NCBI RefSeq assembly: GCF_030347395.1
Contig: NZ_CP128170.1
Span: forward strand, 930,001 to 994,000
Reading direction: 5' to 3'
DNA from: Microbacterium sp. ET2
GTDB lineage: Bacteria; Actinomycetota; Actinomycetes; Actinomycetales; Microbacteriaceae
Length of the DNA: 64,000 nt
In this document: positions 54,246-62,321 of the stretch, piece by piece
Layout of the letters: each line of letters starts with the position of its first letter
How positions within the stretch are numbered: the stretch's first letter is position 1
The notes under the pieces: model-generated
Told to the model about the DNA's origin: nothing
The model's input: the letters and a program-made list of their open reading frames with translations, nothing else
The model's database searches: none
Program-made: the position numbers and the translations under genes

Positions 54246-54992
54246 ATGCTGGTCGCCGTGGTGGGAGGAGCGGGAACCGTGGGCGCGCACACTGTGCGCG
54301 CCCTTCGCGAGAAGGGGCACGACGCCGTGGCGCTCAGTCGCGCCCGTGGTGTGGATGTCGCGAAGGGCGACGGACTGGATGACGCGCTCGTCGGCGTCGA
54401 GGCGGTCATCGACACCACGAACCTCTCCACGCTCTCCGCCAAGGCCTCGGTCGCGTTCTTCGAGGCCGGCACCCGTCACCTGCTCGCCGCGGCCGAGCGG
54501 GCAGGGGTGTCGCACCTGGTGACCCTCTCCATCGTCGGCGTCGACCGCATGCCGTACGACTACTACGCCGGGAAGGTGGCGCAGGAGCGCCTCGTCGCCG
54601 ACGGCGCGGTGCCGTGGAGCATCGTCCGCGCGACGCAGTTCCACGAGTTCGCGATGCAGATATACCGGCAGGCTGCGTTCGGGCCGGTTCACCTCGCGCC
54701 GCGGGCGCGCCTGCAGCCCGTCGCCGCCGCGGAGGTGGGCGCCTACCTCGCCGACGTCGCCGTCCGCGCCCCGCAGGGGCGTGCGCAGGAGATCGCCGGC
54801 CCTCTCGAAGAAGCTCTCGACCGGATGGTGCAGGACTACGCCAGCAGCCTCGACGAGAAAGTGTGGACACCGTCGGTGAGCCTGCCGGGAAAGCAGATGA
54901 AGGCCCTCCGCGACGGCCTCGGCCTCCCCGCGGGCGAGCCCCGCCGCGGTTTTCAGACCTACGCGGAGTGGCTCACGTCTCAGCGTGCGTGA
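54246..54992 (+). CDS. NmrA-like SDR-superfamily NAD(P)-binding protein
   Basis: A 248-residue Rossmann protein: VAVVGGAGTVGAHTVRALRE at the N-terminus, a missing catalytic Tyr-x3-Lys, and the atypical-SDR segments HLVTLSIVGVDRMPYDYYAG and VPWSIVRATQFHEF. This fits the NmrA/YtfG group, which sense NAD(P) or reduce quinones. The ATG at 54246 is preceded by GGAGAGGGG, preferable to the TTG two codons earlier. Confidence 0.87.
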   Translation: MLVAVVGGAGTVGAHTVRALREKGHDAVALSRARGVDVAKGDGLDDALVGVEAVIDTTNLSTLSAKASVAFFEAGTRHLLAAAERAGVSHLVTLSIVGVDRMPYDYYAGKVAQERLVADGAVPWSIVRATQFHEFAMQIYRQAAFGPVHLAPRARLQPVAAAEVGAYLADVAVRAPQGRAQEIAGPLEEALDRMVQDYASSLDEKVWTPSVSLPGKQMKALRDGLGLPAGEPRRGFQTYAEWLTSQRA

Positions 54993-55081
54993 GCGGGTGG
55001 CCGGCCGGGCGCCGCGAGGTCCGCCTCGTTCTGGTGCCACCGCAGAAGCAGTCGTATCGTTGGCACCAGGAGGTGATGGTC

Positions 55082-55261
55082 ATGGCTGAGATCGGCGATC
55101 GCGTCATCATCCACGGCAGAACGGTGGGCGCGGCGGAGCGAACCGGCGTCGTGACCGGCGTCCGCGGGCACGCCGACGAACCGCTGCTGGTCGTCCGCTT
55201 CGACGACGGTCACGAGTCGATACTCTCCCCGGGCAGCGACTGCGTCATCGTTCCGCACTGA
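55082..55261 (+). CDS. DUF1918 protein
   Basis: A 59-residue protein that is a complete DUF1918 domain: GDRVIIHGRTVGAAERTGVV, PLLVVRFDDGHESILSPGSD and the end CVIVPH. It is a small SH3-like beta barrel found throughout Actinobacteria, function unknown. AGGAGG stands 8 nt before the ATG. It follows the NmrA gene by 89 nt and converges with the aldo-keto reductase. Confidence 0.9.
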   Translation: MAEIGDRVIIHGRTVGAAERTGVVTGVRGHADEPLLVVRFDDGHESILSPGSDCVIVPH

Positions 55262-55295
55262 GTGTCGCGCCGGACGGGCGGTATGGAGGTGAGGG

Positions 55296-56129
55296 CTACA
55301 TCTCCTCGTGCGTGAGCGGGTCGCCGTCCCACAGTCGACCGCGCTCGAGCCGCGAGATGTCGGCGACCTCGTCGGCGGTGAGGGAGAAGTCGAAGATGTC
55401 GGCGTTCTCGCGCTGACGATCGGGATCGGACGACTTGGGGATCGCGGTGCTGCCGAGTTCGACGTGCCACCGCAGAACGATCTGCGTCGGGGTCCTGCCG
55501 TACGCCTCGGCGAGTCGCACGATCACCCGCTCGGTGAGGAGTTCACTGCGGCGAGCGAGCGGGCTCCAGCTCTCGGTGCGGACACCGAGCTCGTCATGGA
55601 AGGCGCGGAGCTTCCCCTGCGGGTAGTAGGGGTGCAGTTCCACCTGGTTGACGGCTGGAACGACTCCCGTTGCGTCGACGAGCTCGGTGAGCATCTCCTC
55701 GGTGAAATTCGACACCCCGATCGATCCGACCAGACCGGTCTCGCGCGCTTCGATCATGCCGCGCCAGGTGTCGATGTACTTTCCCACGCTCGGGTTGGGC
55801 CAGTGGATGAGGTGCATGTCGATGCGCTCGAGCCCGAAGCGGTCGAGCGAATCGCGGATGCTCTGCACGGCCTCTGCCCGACCGTGCTCACGCCCCGGGA
55901 TCTTGGACGTCACCAGGATCTCGTCGCGAGCGACGGATGACCGCCGCACGGCCTCGCCGACCTCGCGCTCGTTCTCGTAGTTGACTGCGGAGTCGAGCAG
56001 CCGGTAGCCGGTGTCGAGCGCCGCGACGATCGCATCGGAGCCCTCTGCTCCGCGCAGGTTGTAGGTGCCGAGCCCCACCTGGGGGAAGGACGCACCGTCA
56101 TTGAGGGTCACCGTGGGAATGGAGATCAT
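55296..56129 (-). CDS. Aldo/keto reductase
   Basis: A 277-residue TIM-barrel NADPH-dependent reductase. The tetrad is complete: Asp in LLDSAVNYENE with Tyr two residues after, Lys in LVTSKIPG and His in HLIHWPNPSV. The coenzyme-binding AIPKSSDPDRQRENADIFDF at the C-terminus is typical of 2,5-diketo-D-gluconate-reductase-like members. Actual substrate unknown. CACAAT lies 6 nt before the ATG and no Shine-Dalgarno is visible. Confidence 0.92.
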   Translation of the reverse strand: MISIPTVTLNDGASFPQVGLGTYNLRGAEGSDAIVAALDTGYRLLDSAVNYENEREVGEAVRRSSVARDEILVTSKIPGREHGRAEAVQSIRDSLDRFGLERIDMHLIHWPNPSVGKYIDTWRGMIEARETGLVGSIGVSNFTEEMLTELVDATGVVPAVNQVELHPYYPQGKLRAFHDELGVRTESWSPLARRSELLTERVIVRLAEAYGRTPTQIVLRWHVELGSTAIPKSSDPDRQRENADIFDFSLTADEVADISRLERGRLWDGDPLTHEEM

Positions 56130-56185
56130 GTCCCCATTGTGGCCGCGGCGCGGCATCCGATGTCCGCTCTTGACGCGACGAGGCC

Positions 56186-56470
56186 CTAGAGGTCTTCGGG
56201 CGCCAGGTCGCCCTGTCCCTCTTCGCCGAGTTCGGCGGCGACGGGGTCCTCCCCCTGAGTCTCGGGCTGGAGGACCTCGTCGGGGTAGGCCTCCTCGGGA
56301 CCGGCGGCGGCGACGGTGTCGGCGTCGGGCAGGCGCCCCTCGAATTCGAGCTGGGCGAGATCGTCCTCGCCCCCGATCGTGGTGTCGGCCACGCCGGGGC
56401 TCGTTTCGCCGACGACCTCGGGGCCGGTCTGGTCGTCGCGGTCGGGGGTGGTTTCGCTGACGTCGCTCAT
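56186..56470 (-). CDS. Small acidic protein
   Basis: A 94-residue, strongly acidic protein with SDVSETTPDRDDQTGPEVVG, EDDLAQLEFEGRLPDADTVA and a tail EEGQGDLAPEDL. Unlike its counterparts it has a short hydrophobic patch around AQLEFEGRL. AGAAGAGAA precedes the ATG. Likely disordered; function unknown. Confidence 0.65.
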   Translation of the reverse strand: MSDVSETTPDRDDQTGPEVVGETSPGVADTTIGGEDDLAQLEFEGRLPDADTVAAAGPEEAYPDEVLQPETQGEDPVAAELGEEGQGDLAPEDL

Positions 56471-56559
56471 GTCGTTCTCTTCTCGTCGGTGAATGGACAC
56501 CCGAGTACATCGCGGATCGACGCTTCTCTGCACCGGGGTGACGACGAGCTCACCCTCGC

Positions 56560-57213
56560 CTATGCTTCTCCGGGCGGCGCGGTCGTGCCGCGCACGCCGA
56601 CGATCGCCGAGTCGACGACGCTCGCCGCGAGGGCGTCGATGAGCTCGCGCGGCTGCCAGCGCACCGGGCCGTGCACGGCGATGTCGGCGAAGCCGTGCAC
56701 CGCCGACCAGCACGGCCACTCGGCCAGGGGGCGGCGGTCGGGGGCGAGCGCACCGGCATCCACCATCTCGTCGAGCACCTCCATCAGCAGCCGGAAAGGC
56801 GCGACGATCTCGTCGTCGAGCGTGACGATCCCCTCGCTCGCTCGTGTGTCCTGGGTGAAGAACGCGGTCTCGAACCAGCCGCGCTCATCGACGGCGAAAG
56901 CGATGTAGGCCAGGCCCACACGACGGAGCCGCTCGATGGATGCCGCGGCGCGGCCGAGTTCGGCCGGAGTGGCGGCGACGCGCTCGGCGATCACCTCTGC
57001 CAGCAGGCGCTGCGCCTGCCCTGCGACCGCCCGCACCAGGTGGTCGCGGTCGGAGAAATGCCGATACGCGGCGTTGGGCGAGACGCCGACCGCGCGGGTG
57101 ATCTCCCGGAGCGAGACGGCGCCCGGTCCTCCCTCGCGCGCTCGTGCGAGCCCTTCCTGGACGAGCGCATGTCGGAGGTCGCCGTGATGATACGTGCGAG
57201 CGGAATCGGCCAT
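56560..57213 (-). CDS. TetR-family repressor
   Basis: A 217-residue regulator. The N-terminal helix-turn-helix reads VSLREITRAVGVSPNAAYRH followed by FSDRDHLVRAVAGQAQRL; the ligand-binding domain resembles the TetR_C_33 group (EVLDEMVDAGALAPDRRPLA, WSAVHGFADIAVHGP). The ATG at 57213 has GGAGGAGG directly ahead. It is divergent from an MFS gene across a 19-bp palindrome and probably represses that exporter as well as itself. Confidence 0.92.
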   Translation of the reverse strand: MADSARTYHHGDLRHALVQEGLARAREGGPGAVSLREITRAVGVSPNAAYRHFSDRDHLVRAVAGQAQRLLAEVIAERVAATPAELGRAAASIERLRRVGLAYIAFAVDERGWFETAFFTQDTRASEGIVTLDDEIVAPFRLLMEVLDEMVDAGALAPDRRPLAEWPCWSAVHGFADIAVHGPVRWQPRELIDALAASVVDSAIVGVRGTTAPPGEA

Positions 57214-57254
57214 TGCCTCCTCCGCTCCGGGTGTGTAGATTGGCGCCACCGCCG

Positions 57255-57273
57255 ATGTTCACGGTGTGAACAT
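57255..57273. promoter_or_regulatory. TetR-type palindromic operator
   Basis: ATGTTCACGGTGTGAACAT is a perfect inverted repeat with 8-bp arms around GGT, located midway between the divergent TetR and MFS genes. Its size and symmetry suit a TetR dimer. An AT-rich start and end is unusual for this GC-rich genome. Confidence 0.8.
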
Positions 57274-57338
57274 GAGTCTACCGCAGCAGGTGGCGGGAGC
57301 GGCCCCAGCTCACCGGAACGAGCCCGACGGGAACAAGC

Positions 57339-58781
57339 ATGATGAGCACGCAGACCACGGATGTCGCGGCGTACACCCCCGGCCCACGGACGGTTCGCGC
57401 GTTCTATCAGGTGCTCGTCAACACCGCCGTCGCCAATGTGACGTCGAGCTACCTGTGGTGGGCGCTGACCTTCTGGGCCTACCTCGAGACGGGGTCGGTG
57501 CTGGCGACCTCCATCATCGGCGGGTCCTACATGCTGCTCGTCGCACTCCTCGGCGTCGTCTTCGGGGTTCTCGTCGATCGCATGAAGAAGAAGGCGGTCA
57601 TGCTGCTCTCGAGCACCGTGACGCTGGTGACGTACCTCCTGGCGGGAGCGCTGTACCTGTCATTCCCCGAGAGCGTGCTGGTCGACTGGGGCGGACCCTG
57701 GTTCTGGTTGTTCGCCGGCGTCATCCTCATCGGCGGCGTCGTCGAGAACCTCCGCAACATCGCGCTGTCGACCACCGTCACGCTGCTGATCCCCGCCGAC
57801 CGACGCGACCGCGCCAACGGCCTGGTCGGAGCGGTTCACGGCATCGCCTTCATGGTCACGAGCGTGTTCTCCGGCCTGTCCGTCGGGCTCCTCGGGATGG
57901 GGTGGACCGTGGTGATCGCGGTCGCCGCAACCGCGGTGGCACTGACTCACCTTCTCTTCGTCCCGATCCCCGAACGCGGCGTGGTGCACGTCGAGGGGGT
58001 GGTGCCGCAGAGGGGCTTCCGCGGCGTCATCCCCGCGGTCATCGTGGTTCCAGGTCTCCTCGCCCTCATCCTGTTCACCACCTTCAACAACCTGGTCGGC
58101 GGCGTCTTCATGGCGCTCATGGATCCCTACGGCCTGGAACTGTTCTCTGTCGAGGTGTGGGGAGTCATCCTCGGCATCACCAGCTTCGGCTTCATCATCG
58201 GCGGAGGCATCGTGGCCAAGTTCGGTCTGGGCAAGAACCCGGTGCGAACGCTCCTCCTCATCAACGTCGCCATCGCGATCCTCGGGATGACCTTCGCGAT
58301 CCGCGAGTGGTGGTGGCTGTATGCGCTCGGACTGCTGATCTTCATGTGCCTCATGCCGATCGCCGAGGCGTCGGAGCAGACGATCATCCAACGGGTCGTG
58401 CCCTTCGAGACGCAGGGGCGCGTGTTCGGCTTCGCCGCCAGTGTCGAGTCGGCCGCCGCTCCGGTATCGGCCTTCATCGTCGGACCACTCGCTCAGTTCT
58501 GGCTGATCCCCTACATGAACTCCGAGGCGGGGCAGTCCTCGCTCGGCTGGCTCCTCGGGCCGGGCGAGGCACGCGGCATCGCCCTGGTCTTCGTCGCGGC
58601 GAGCGCGATTCTGCTGGTCGTCGTGCTGCTGGCGTTCGCCTCGGCGCCGTACCGGCGGTTGTCGCGGGCGTACGCCACGGCGCCGCCCTCGCTCTCGACC
58701 GGGCCGGACGGAGAGGCGGAGACGGAATCATCCGGGGCGGTCGGCGAAGCCGGCGAAGACCTGCGCTCGGCGGTGCGCTGA
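57339..58781 (+). CDS. MFS transporter under TetR control
   Basis: A 480-residue permease with about 12 membrane segments; the loop between helices 2 and 3 reads VLVDRMKKKAVMLLSS and the second half has NEAS-like features such as QTIIQRVVPFETQGRVFGFA. This belongs to the MFS subgroup that includes macrolide/enterobactin-type exporters (MefA/EntS-like). The hydrophilic tail SLSTGPDGEAETESSGAVGE is disordered. Substrate unknown. Divergent TetR regulator and intervening palindrome suggest substrate-induced expression. A second ATG immediately follows the first. Confidence 0.88.
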   Translation: MMSTQTTDVAAYTPGPRTVRAFYQVLVNTAVANVTSSYLWWALTFWAYLETGSVLATSIIGGSYMLLVALLGVVFGVLVDRMKKKAVMLLSSTVTLVTYLLAGALYLSFPESVLVDWGGPWFWLFAGVILIGGVVENLRNIALSTTVTLLIPADRRDRANGLVGAVHGIAFMVTSVFSGLSVGLLGMGWTVVIAVAATAVALTHLLFVPIPERGVVHVEGVVPQRGFRGVIPAVIVVPGLLALILFTTFNNLVGGVFMALMDPYGLELFSVEVWGVILGITSFGFIIGGGIVAKFGLGKNPVRTLLLINVAIAILGMTFAIREWWWLYALGLLIFMCLMPIAEASEQTIIQRVVPFETQGRVFGFAASVESAAAPVSAFIVGPLAQFWLIPYMNSEAGQSSLGWLLGPGEARGIALVFVAASAILLVVVLLAFASAPYRRLSRAYATAPPSLSTGPDGEAETESSGAVGEAGEDLRSAVR

Positions 58782-58815
58782 ACCGCGGCATCCGTTCACC
58801 GATGAAAGGAATCCC

Positions 58816-59520
58816 ATGAGCACCACGACTTCCGCGCTTCCGCCCGTCGTCACCGAGGACGAGTGGCGCAGCGAGCTCGCTGCGCTGCGCGTGCGCGAGA
58901 AGGCCGCCACCCGTGAGCTCGACGCGATCGCCGCGCAACGGCGGAGACTTCCGATGGTGAAGCTTCCCGACTATGTGCTCGACGGACCCGCCGGAGCGGT
59001 GCGACTCGTCGACATCTTCGCGGGCAGGTCGCAGTTGATCACCTACCACCACATGTGGGACCCCGGAGCCGAATGGCAGTGCGGCGGGTGCACATCGTTC
59101 ACCTCGCAGTTCACCCGTCTCGGCTTCCTCGATCATTACGACGCGCAGTTCGTCGTCGTCACCCAGGGCGCGATCGATGAGGCCCTGGCCTACCGCGAGA
59201 AGGTCGGCAATCGGATGGACTGGTATTCGACCGCGAACAGTCCGTTCGGCGCCGACATGGATGCCCCAGCCGGGGGCGGGTTCGCCGTGAACGTGTTCCT
59301 GCGTGACGGCGACACCGTCTACCGCACGTGGCATACGAACGGACGAGGCACCGAGCAGCTCAGCCACACTTTCGCCCTCGTCGACCTGCTGCCGTGGGGG
59401 CGTCAGGAGGAATGGCAGGACTCCCCCGAAGGATGGCCGCAGGAGCCGACCTACTCACGCTGGGTCGACCCCGGCGAGATCGCCGCGCGGTACGGAGCCG
59501 GCTCCGGCCATCGGGACTGA
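58816..59520 (+). CDS. DUF899 thioredoxin-like protein
   Basis: A 234-residue protein of the DUF899 family, a thioredoxin-like fold. Signatures are LITYHHMWDPGAEWQCGGCT with a C-x-x-C near residue 90, FVVVTQGAIDEALAYREKVG and WYSTANSPFGADM. Members are thought to be thiol-dependent redox proteins; the actual reaction is unknown. AAAGGAAT precedes the ATG. It follows the MFS gene by 34 nt and may belong to that operon. Confidence 0.9.
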   Translation: MSTTTSALPPVVTEDEWRSELAALRVREKAATRELDAIAAQRRRLPMVKLPDYVLDGPAGAVRLVDIFAGRSQLITYHHMWDPGAEWQCGGCTSFTSQFTRLGFLDHYDAQFVVVTQGAIDEALAYREKVGNRMDWYSTANSPFGADMDAPAGGGFAVNVFLRDGDTVYRTWHTNGRGTEQLSHTFALVDLLPWGRQEEWQDSPEGWPQEPTYSRWVDPGEIAARYGAGSGHRD

Positions 59521-59527
59521 GCGCACG

Positions 59528-59731
59528 GTGTCCGCCGAGCGCGGCGATGGTCTCCCGGTGGGCATCGGGAAGCCCGCCCTGCGTGCCCTCGAGGGCGCAG
59601 ATATACGAACTCTGGCGGATGTCGCAGGGCGACCCCGTGATGAAATCGCCGCCCTTCACGGCGTCGGCCCGGCTGCGCTCCGGGAACTCGATTCCGCTCT
59701 CGCCGAGGCGGGGCTGCGCTTCCTGCGCTGA
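59528..59731 (+). CDS. Small helix-hairpin-helix protein
   Basis: A 67-residue protein beginning at GTG 7 nt after the DUF899 stop. It consists of two HhH motifs: IGKPALRALEGADIRTLADV and IAALHGVGPAALRELDSAL, as in DNA-binding HhH or RNA-polymerase-alpha-CTD-like modules. It probably binds nucleic acid, but no target is known. Confidence 0.75.
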   Translation: MSAERGDGLPVGIGKPALRALEGADIRTLADVAGRPRDEIAALHGVGPAALRELDSALAEAGLRFLR

Positions 59732-59818
59732 TGCGTGCCTCGCAGCGGATGAATCTGGCTCAACCCCAGGTTGAGGGCTTCGAGTTCGAATGTCGGAGGT
59801 CGGTGTCATGATTCATAC

Positions 59819-61195
59819 ATGCGTTCGAACCCGCGGCTCACTCTCCTCAGTGACGAGGACCGGGTTGAGCTGACCGGCATCCTTGCGGAGGTGGAGGAGG
59901 CGCAGGCGGTGTTGGCGGCGGCGGAAGCCAAACAGGCCCGCGTACTGGCGGCGGCGGGGGCGTTCGCGGCGCGGCTGGCTGAGGGGTCGACCGTGGTGGT
60001 GCGTGACAGGGATATGGCGTTGCGGGGTGTGGCGGCGGAGATCGCCGCCGCGGTCCGACTCTCGGACCGATCCGTGCAACGGCAGATCGACAGTGCGTTC
60101 GCGCTGGTGAAGGATTACGCCGCGACGGTGCACTGCTGGGAGAAGGGGCTGATCACCCGCGCGCATGTCGCGGTGGTCGAAGACATCGGGCGACGCCTGC
60201 CGATCGAGCTGAAGGGCGAGTTCGACCAACTCGCCGCCGAGATCTGCCTGGACGAGACCCCCGGGCGGGCTCGTGCGGATTTGGAGATCATCGCCGAGCG
60301 CATGCACCCCAGGTCGCTCACCGAACGGCATGGGGAGGCGTTTCGTGAGCGGAAGATCGTCCGGTACTCGATCGGGGAGGGGATGTCGGAGTTGCGTTCT
60401 GTGCATTCCACGGTGCTGATCGAGGGGATCTTCCAGCGGGTCACCGATCAGGCGAATGAGGTCATCGCCGCCCGGGAACCGGGATCGGATGACACCCGGT
60501 CTCTGGACGAGGTCCGTGCGGACCTGTTCGCCGACATGCTCCTCACCTCCACTCCGAACGTGGACCCCACCGGTCACGGTGATGAGCCGGGAGGGCTCGG
60601 GGCGATCACGGCGAAGGTGCAGGTCGTGATCCCCGTCATGGCTCTGATGGGGCAGAGCGATGTCCCGTGCGATCTCGCTGGGGTGGGACCGATCGACGCG
60701 AAGACCGCCCGGCTGCTCGCAGGCAACAGCGACGGAACGTGGGAACGGCTCCTCACCCACCCCATCACCGGGTTGACGATGGCGGTGGACACCTACCAGC
60801 GCACCAAACCGATGGACCGGTTCCTCAAAGGCAGGGACAAACACTGCCGGTGGCCCGGATGCCGCATGCCCGCCCGCAAATGCGAAGTCGACCACAACCA
60901 TGACGCCGCCCTCGGTGGGAAAACCGAGATCTGCAATCTTTGCTGCCTGTGTCAGAGGCACCACAGCATGAAACAGTTCACCGCCTGGAAAGTCCGACAA
61001 CTCCCCGGCGGGATCCTGGAGTGGACCTCCCCGACAGGGCGGATCTACATCGACAACCCACCCGGCCACGGGGTGCACTTCACCCCGGAAGAGGATCTCC
61101 CGGATGACCTGTGGGCGAAGTGGACCAACCCTGGCCTGGAGTTCCGGATCACCGACGAACCCGCCGACAACCCCCACGAACCCGCACCCTTCTGA
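59819..61195 (+). CDS. DUF222/13E12-family HNH endonuclease
   Basis: A 458-residue protein with the helical DUF222 domain (about residues 15-320) and a C-terminal HNH nuclease: GRDKHCRWPGCRMPARKCEV, DHNHDAALGGKTE and NLCCLCQRHHSMK supply the zinc-binding cysteines and the catalytic His. Such genes occur in multiple copies in Actinobacteria, resembling the 13E12 repeats of mycobacteria, and may be mobile or phage-related. CATGAT lies 6 nt before the ATG, and no ribosome site is close. The next gap carries the erm leader. Confidence 0.92.
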   Translation: MRSNPRLTLLSDEDRVELTGILAEVEEAQAVLAAAEAKQARVLAAAGAFAARLAEGSTVVVRDRDMALRGVAAEIAAAVRLSDRSVQRQIDSAFALVKDYAATVHCWEKGLITRAHVAVVEDIGRRLPIELKGEFDQLAAEICLDETPGRARADLEIIAERMHPRSLTERHGEAFRERKIVRYSIGEGMSELRSVHSTVLIEGIFQRVTDQANEVIAAREPGSDDTRSLDEVRADLFADMLLTSTPNVDPTGHGDEPGGLGAITAKVQVVIPVMALMGQSDVPCDLAGVGPIDAKTARLLAGNSDGTWERLLTHPITGLTMAVDTYQRTKPMDRFLKGRDKHCRWPGCRMPARKCEVDHNHDAALGGKTEICNLCCLCQRHHSMKQFTAWKVRQLPGGILEWTSPTGRIYIDNPPGHGVHFTPEEDLPDDLWAKWTNPGLEFRITDEPADNPHEPAPF

Positions 61196-61252
61196 GCATC
61201 GCGGGCCGCCAGGTGGTCGCGTGCGCCGCCATTTCTCCGCTCGAGCCGCGGA

Positions 61253-61281
61253 GTGACAGCCTGGAACGACCCTGCTACCGT
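61253..61281 (+). promoter_or_regulatory. Promoter GTGACA-17-TACCGT of the erm operon
   Basis: GTGACA (61253-61258) and TACCGT (61276-61281) stand 17 nt apart. Transcription would begin near 61288, 15 nt before the erm leader ATG, with GGGAA in that short leader as ribosome site. Confidence 0.55.
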
Positions 61282-61302
61282 CGAGGCGTGGGAACGATAC
61301 AC

Positions 61303-61353
61303 ATGGCGCCCGTGATGGCGCTCACCGCTCTGGTCCGCGACCGCCGCGCCTGA
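61303..61353 (+). CDS. erm leader peptide
   Basis: A 16-residue peptide MAPVMALTALVRDRRA located 128 nt before erm. It contains R-D-R, which fits the Arg/Lys-x-Arg/Lys motif at which macrolide-bound ribosomes stall. The position, the size and the run of stem-loops immediately after it match Erm leader peptides of other bacteria. Stalling itself is inference. Confidence 0.7.
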   Translation: MAPVMALTALVRDRRA

Positions 61354-61480
61354 CGGCGCGACCGCTTCCTCGCACCGCGCCGTCTCCTCCGAGTCCTTCT
61401 GCACTCGGACGGGCGCTCTTCGGCGTACTCCGCCCCTTCACGTCCCGCACCGGGTGCTCCCCTCTCCATCGGAGTACGCC
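61352..61480 (+). promoter_or_regulatory. erm translational attenuator with three stem-loops
   Basis: Three perfect stems follow the leader: GACGGCGCG/CGCGCCGTC (61352-61360 with 61376-61384), TCCGAGT/ACTCGGA (61388-61394 with 61403-61409) and GGCGTACTCCG/CGGAGTACGCC (61422-61432 with 61470-61480). The last right arm contains the ribosome site GGAG (61471-61474) of erm, whose ATG is at 61482, so translation is blocked unless the hairpin opens. Confidence 0.7.
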
Positions 61481-61481
61481 C

Positions 61482-62261
61482 ATGCCTCGTTCCTTGCACG
61501 GCGGCCGACACGAACTCGGCCAGAACTTCCTCATCCACACTCCTTCCCTCGACCGTATCGACACCCTCGTCCGCGGCACGCTCGGCTCGATCCTCGAGAT
61601 CGGCGCCGGCGACGGCGCTCTGACGCGTCGCCTCGCAGCGACGGGGCGTCCGCTGACCGCCATCGACATCGACGAGCACCGCACGCGTCGCCTCGCCCGG
61701 TTCCTGCCCGGTGTCACGGTTCGACAGGCGGACGCCCTGCGTCATCCGGTTCGAGATCCCGTGATCGTCGGCAACGTCCCGTTCCACCTCACCACCCCGA
61801 TCCTGCGTCGCTTGCTCGGCGAGCCGCGATGGACGGACGCAGTGCTCGTGACGCAGTGGGAGGTGGCACGAAAACGAGCGGGCGTCGGCGGGCAGACGAT
61901 GATGACCGCGCAGAGTGGCCCCTGGTTCACTTTCGCACTCCATGGCAGGATCCCGCGGTCGGGTTTCACCCCTGCGCCGAGCGTCGACGGCGGGATCCTC
62001 ACGATCACACGCCGCAGCGACCCCATGCTCCCCGCCCGGGCGCGCCGCAGCTACGAGCGGTTCGTGGCGGCGGTGTTCTCCGGGAGGGGCCGCAGCCTCG
62101 ACCAGATCGTCGCGGGCGCCGCGCGGATCGACCGCAGGATCGCGCGGCTCGCCCTCGCTCACGCGGGCGTGGAGCCGCGGGCGCTCCCGCGCGATCTGAC
62201 GGCGTCTCAGTGGGCGGCGCTGTGGACGGCGCTGCCGCGAAGCGGGAGAGGGGCGGACTGA
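61482..62261 (+). CDS. erm: Erm-family 23S rRNA adenine N6-methyltransferase
   Basis: A 259-residue SAM-dependent methyltransferase that methylates A2058 of 23S rRNA and gives macrolide, lincosamide and streptogramin B resistance in the family. Motif I is ILEIGAGDGALTRRLA, motif IV is NVPFHLTTPILRRLL (catalytic Asn and Phe), and the N-terminal ELGQNFLIHTP is typical of Erm rather than KsgA. Length is normal. The gene is GC-rich like its neighbours, so it looks like a resident chromosomal copy rather than a recent arrival. Translation appears controlled by the upstream attenuator. Confidence 0.92.
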   Translation: MPRSLHGGRHELGQNFLIHTPSLDRIDTLVRGTLGSILEIGAGDGALTRRLAATGRPLTAIDIDEHRTRRLARFLPGVTVRQADALRHPVRDPVIVGNVPFHLTTPILRRLLGEPRWTDAVLVTQWEVARKRAGVGGQTMMTAQSGPWFTFALHGRIPRSGFTPAPSVDGGILTITRRSDPMLPARARRSYERFVAAVFSGRGRSLDQIVAGAARIDRRIARLALAHAGVEPRALPRDLTASQWAALWTALPRSGRGAD

Positions 62262-62321
62262 CAGGCCCTGGCTACGATCGGGACTCTCGCGTAGAAAAGG
62301 GTCGGTCAGAGGAGGACACAC

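Noticed and set aside
59819..61195. HNH/DUF222 gene as evidence of a group II intron or insertion element
   Set aside because: No flanking inverted or direct repeats, no reverse transcriptase and no intron ends; it looks like a normal DUF222 gene.
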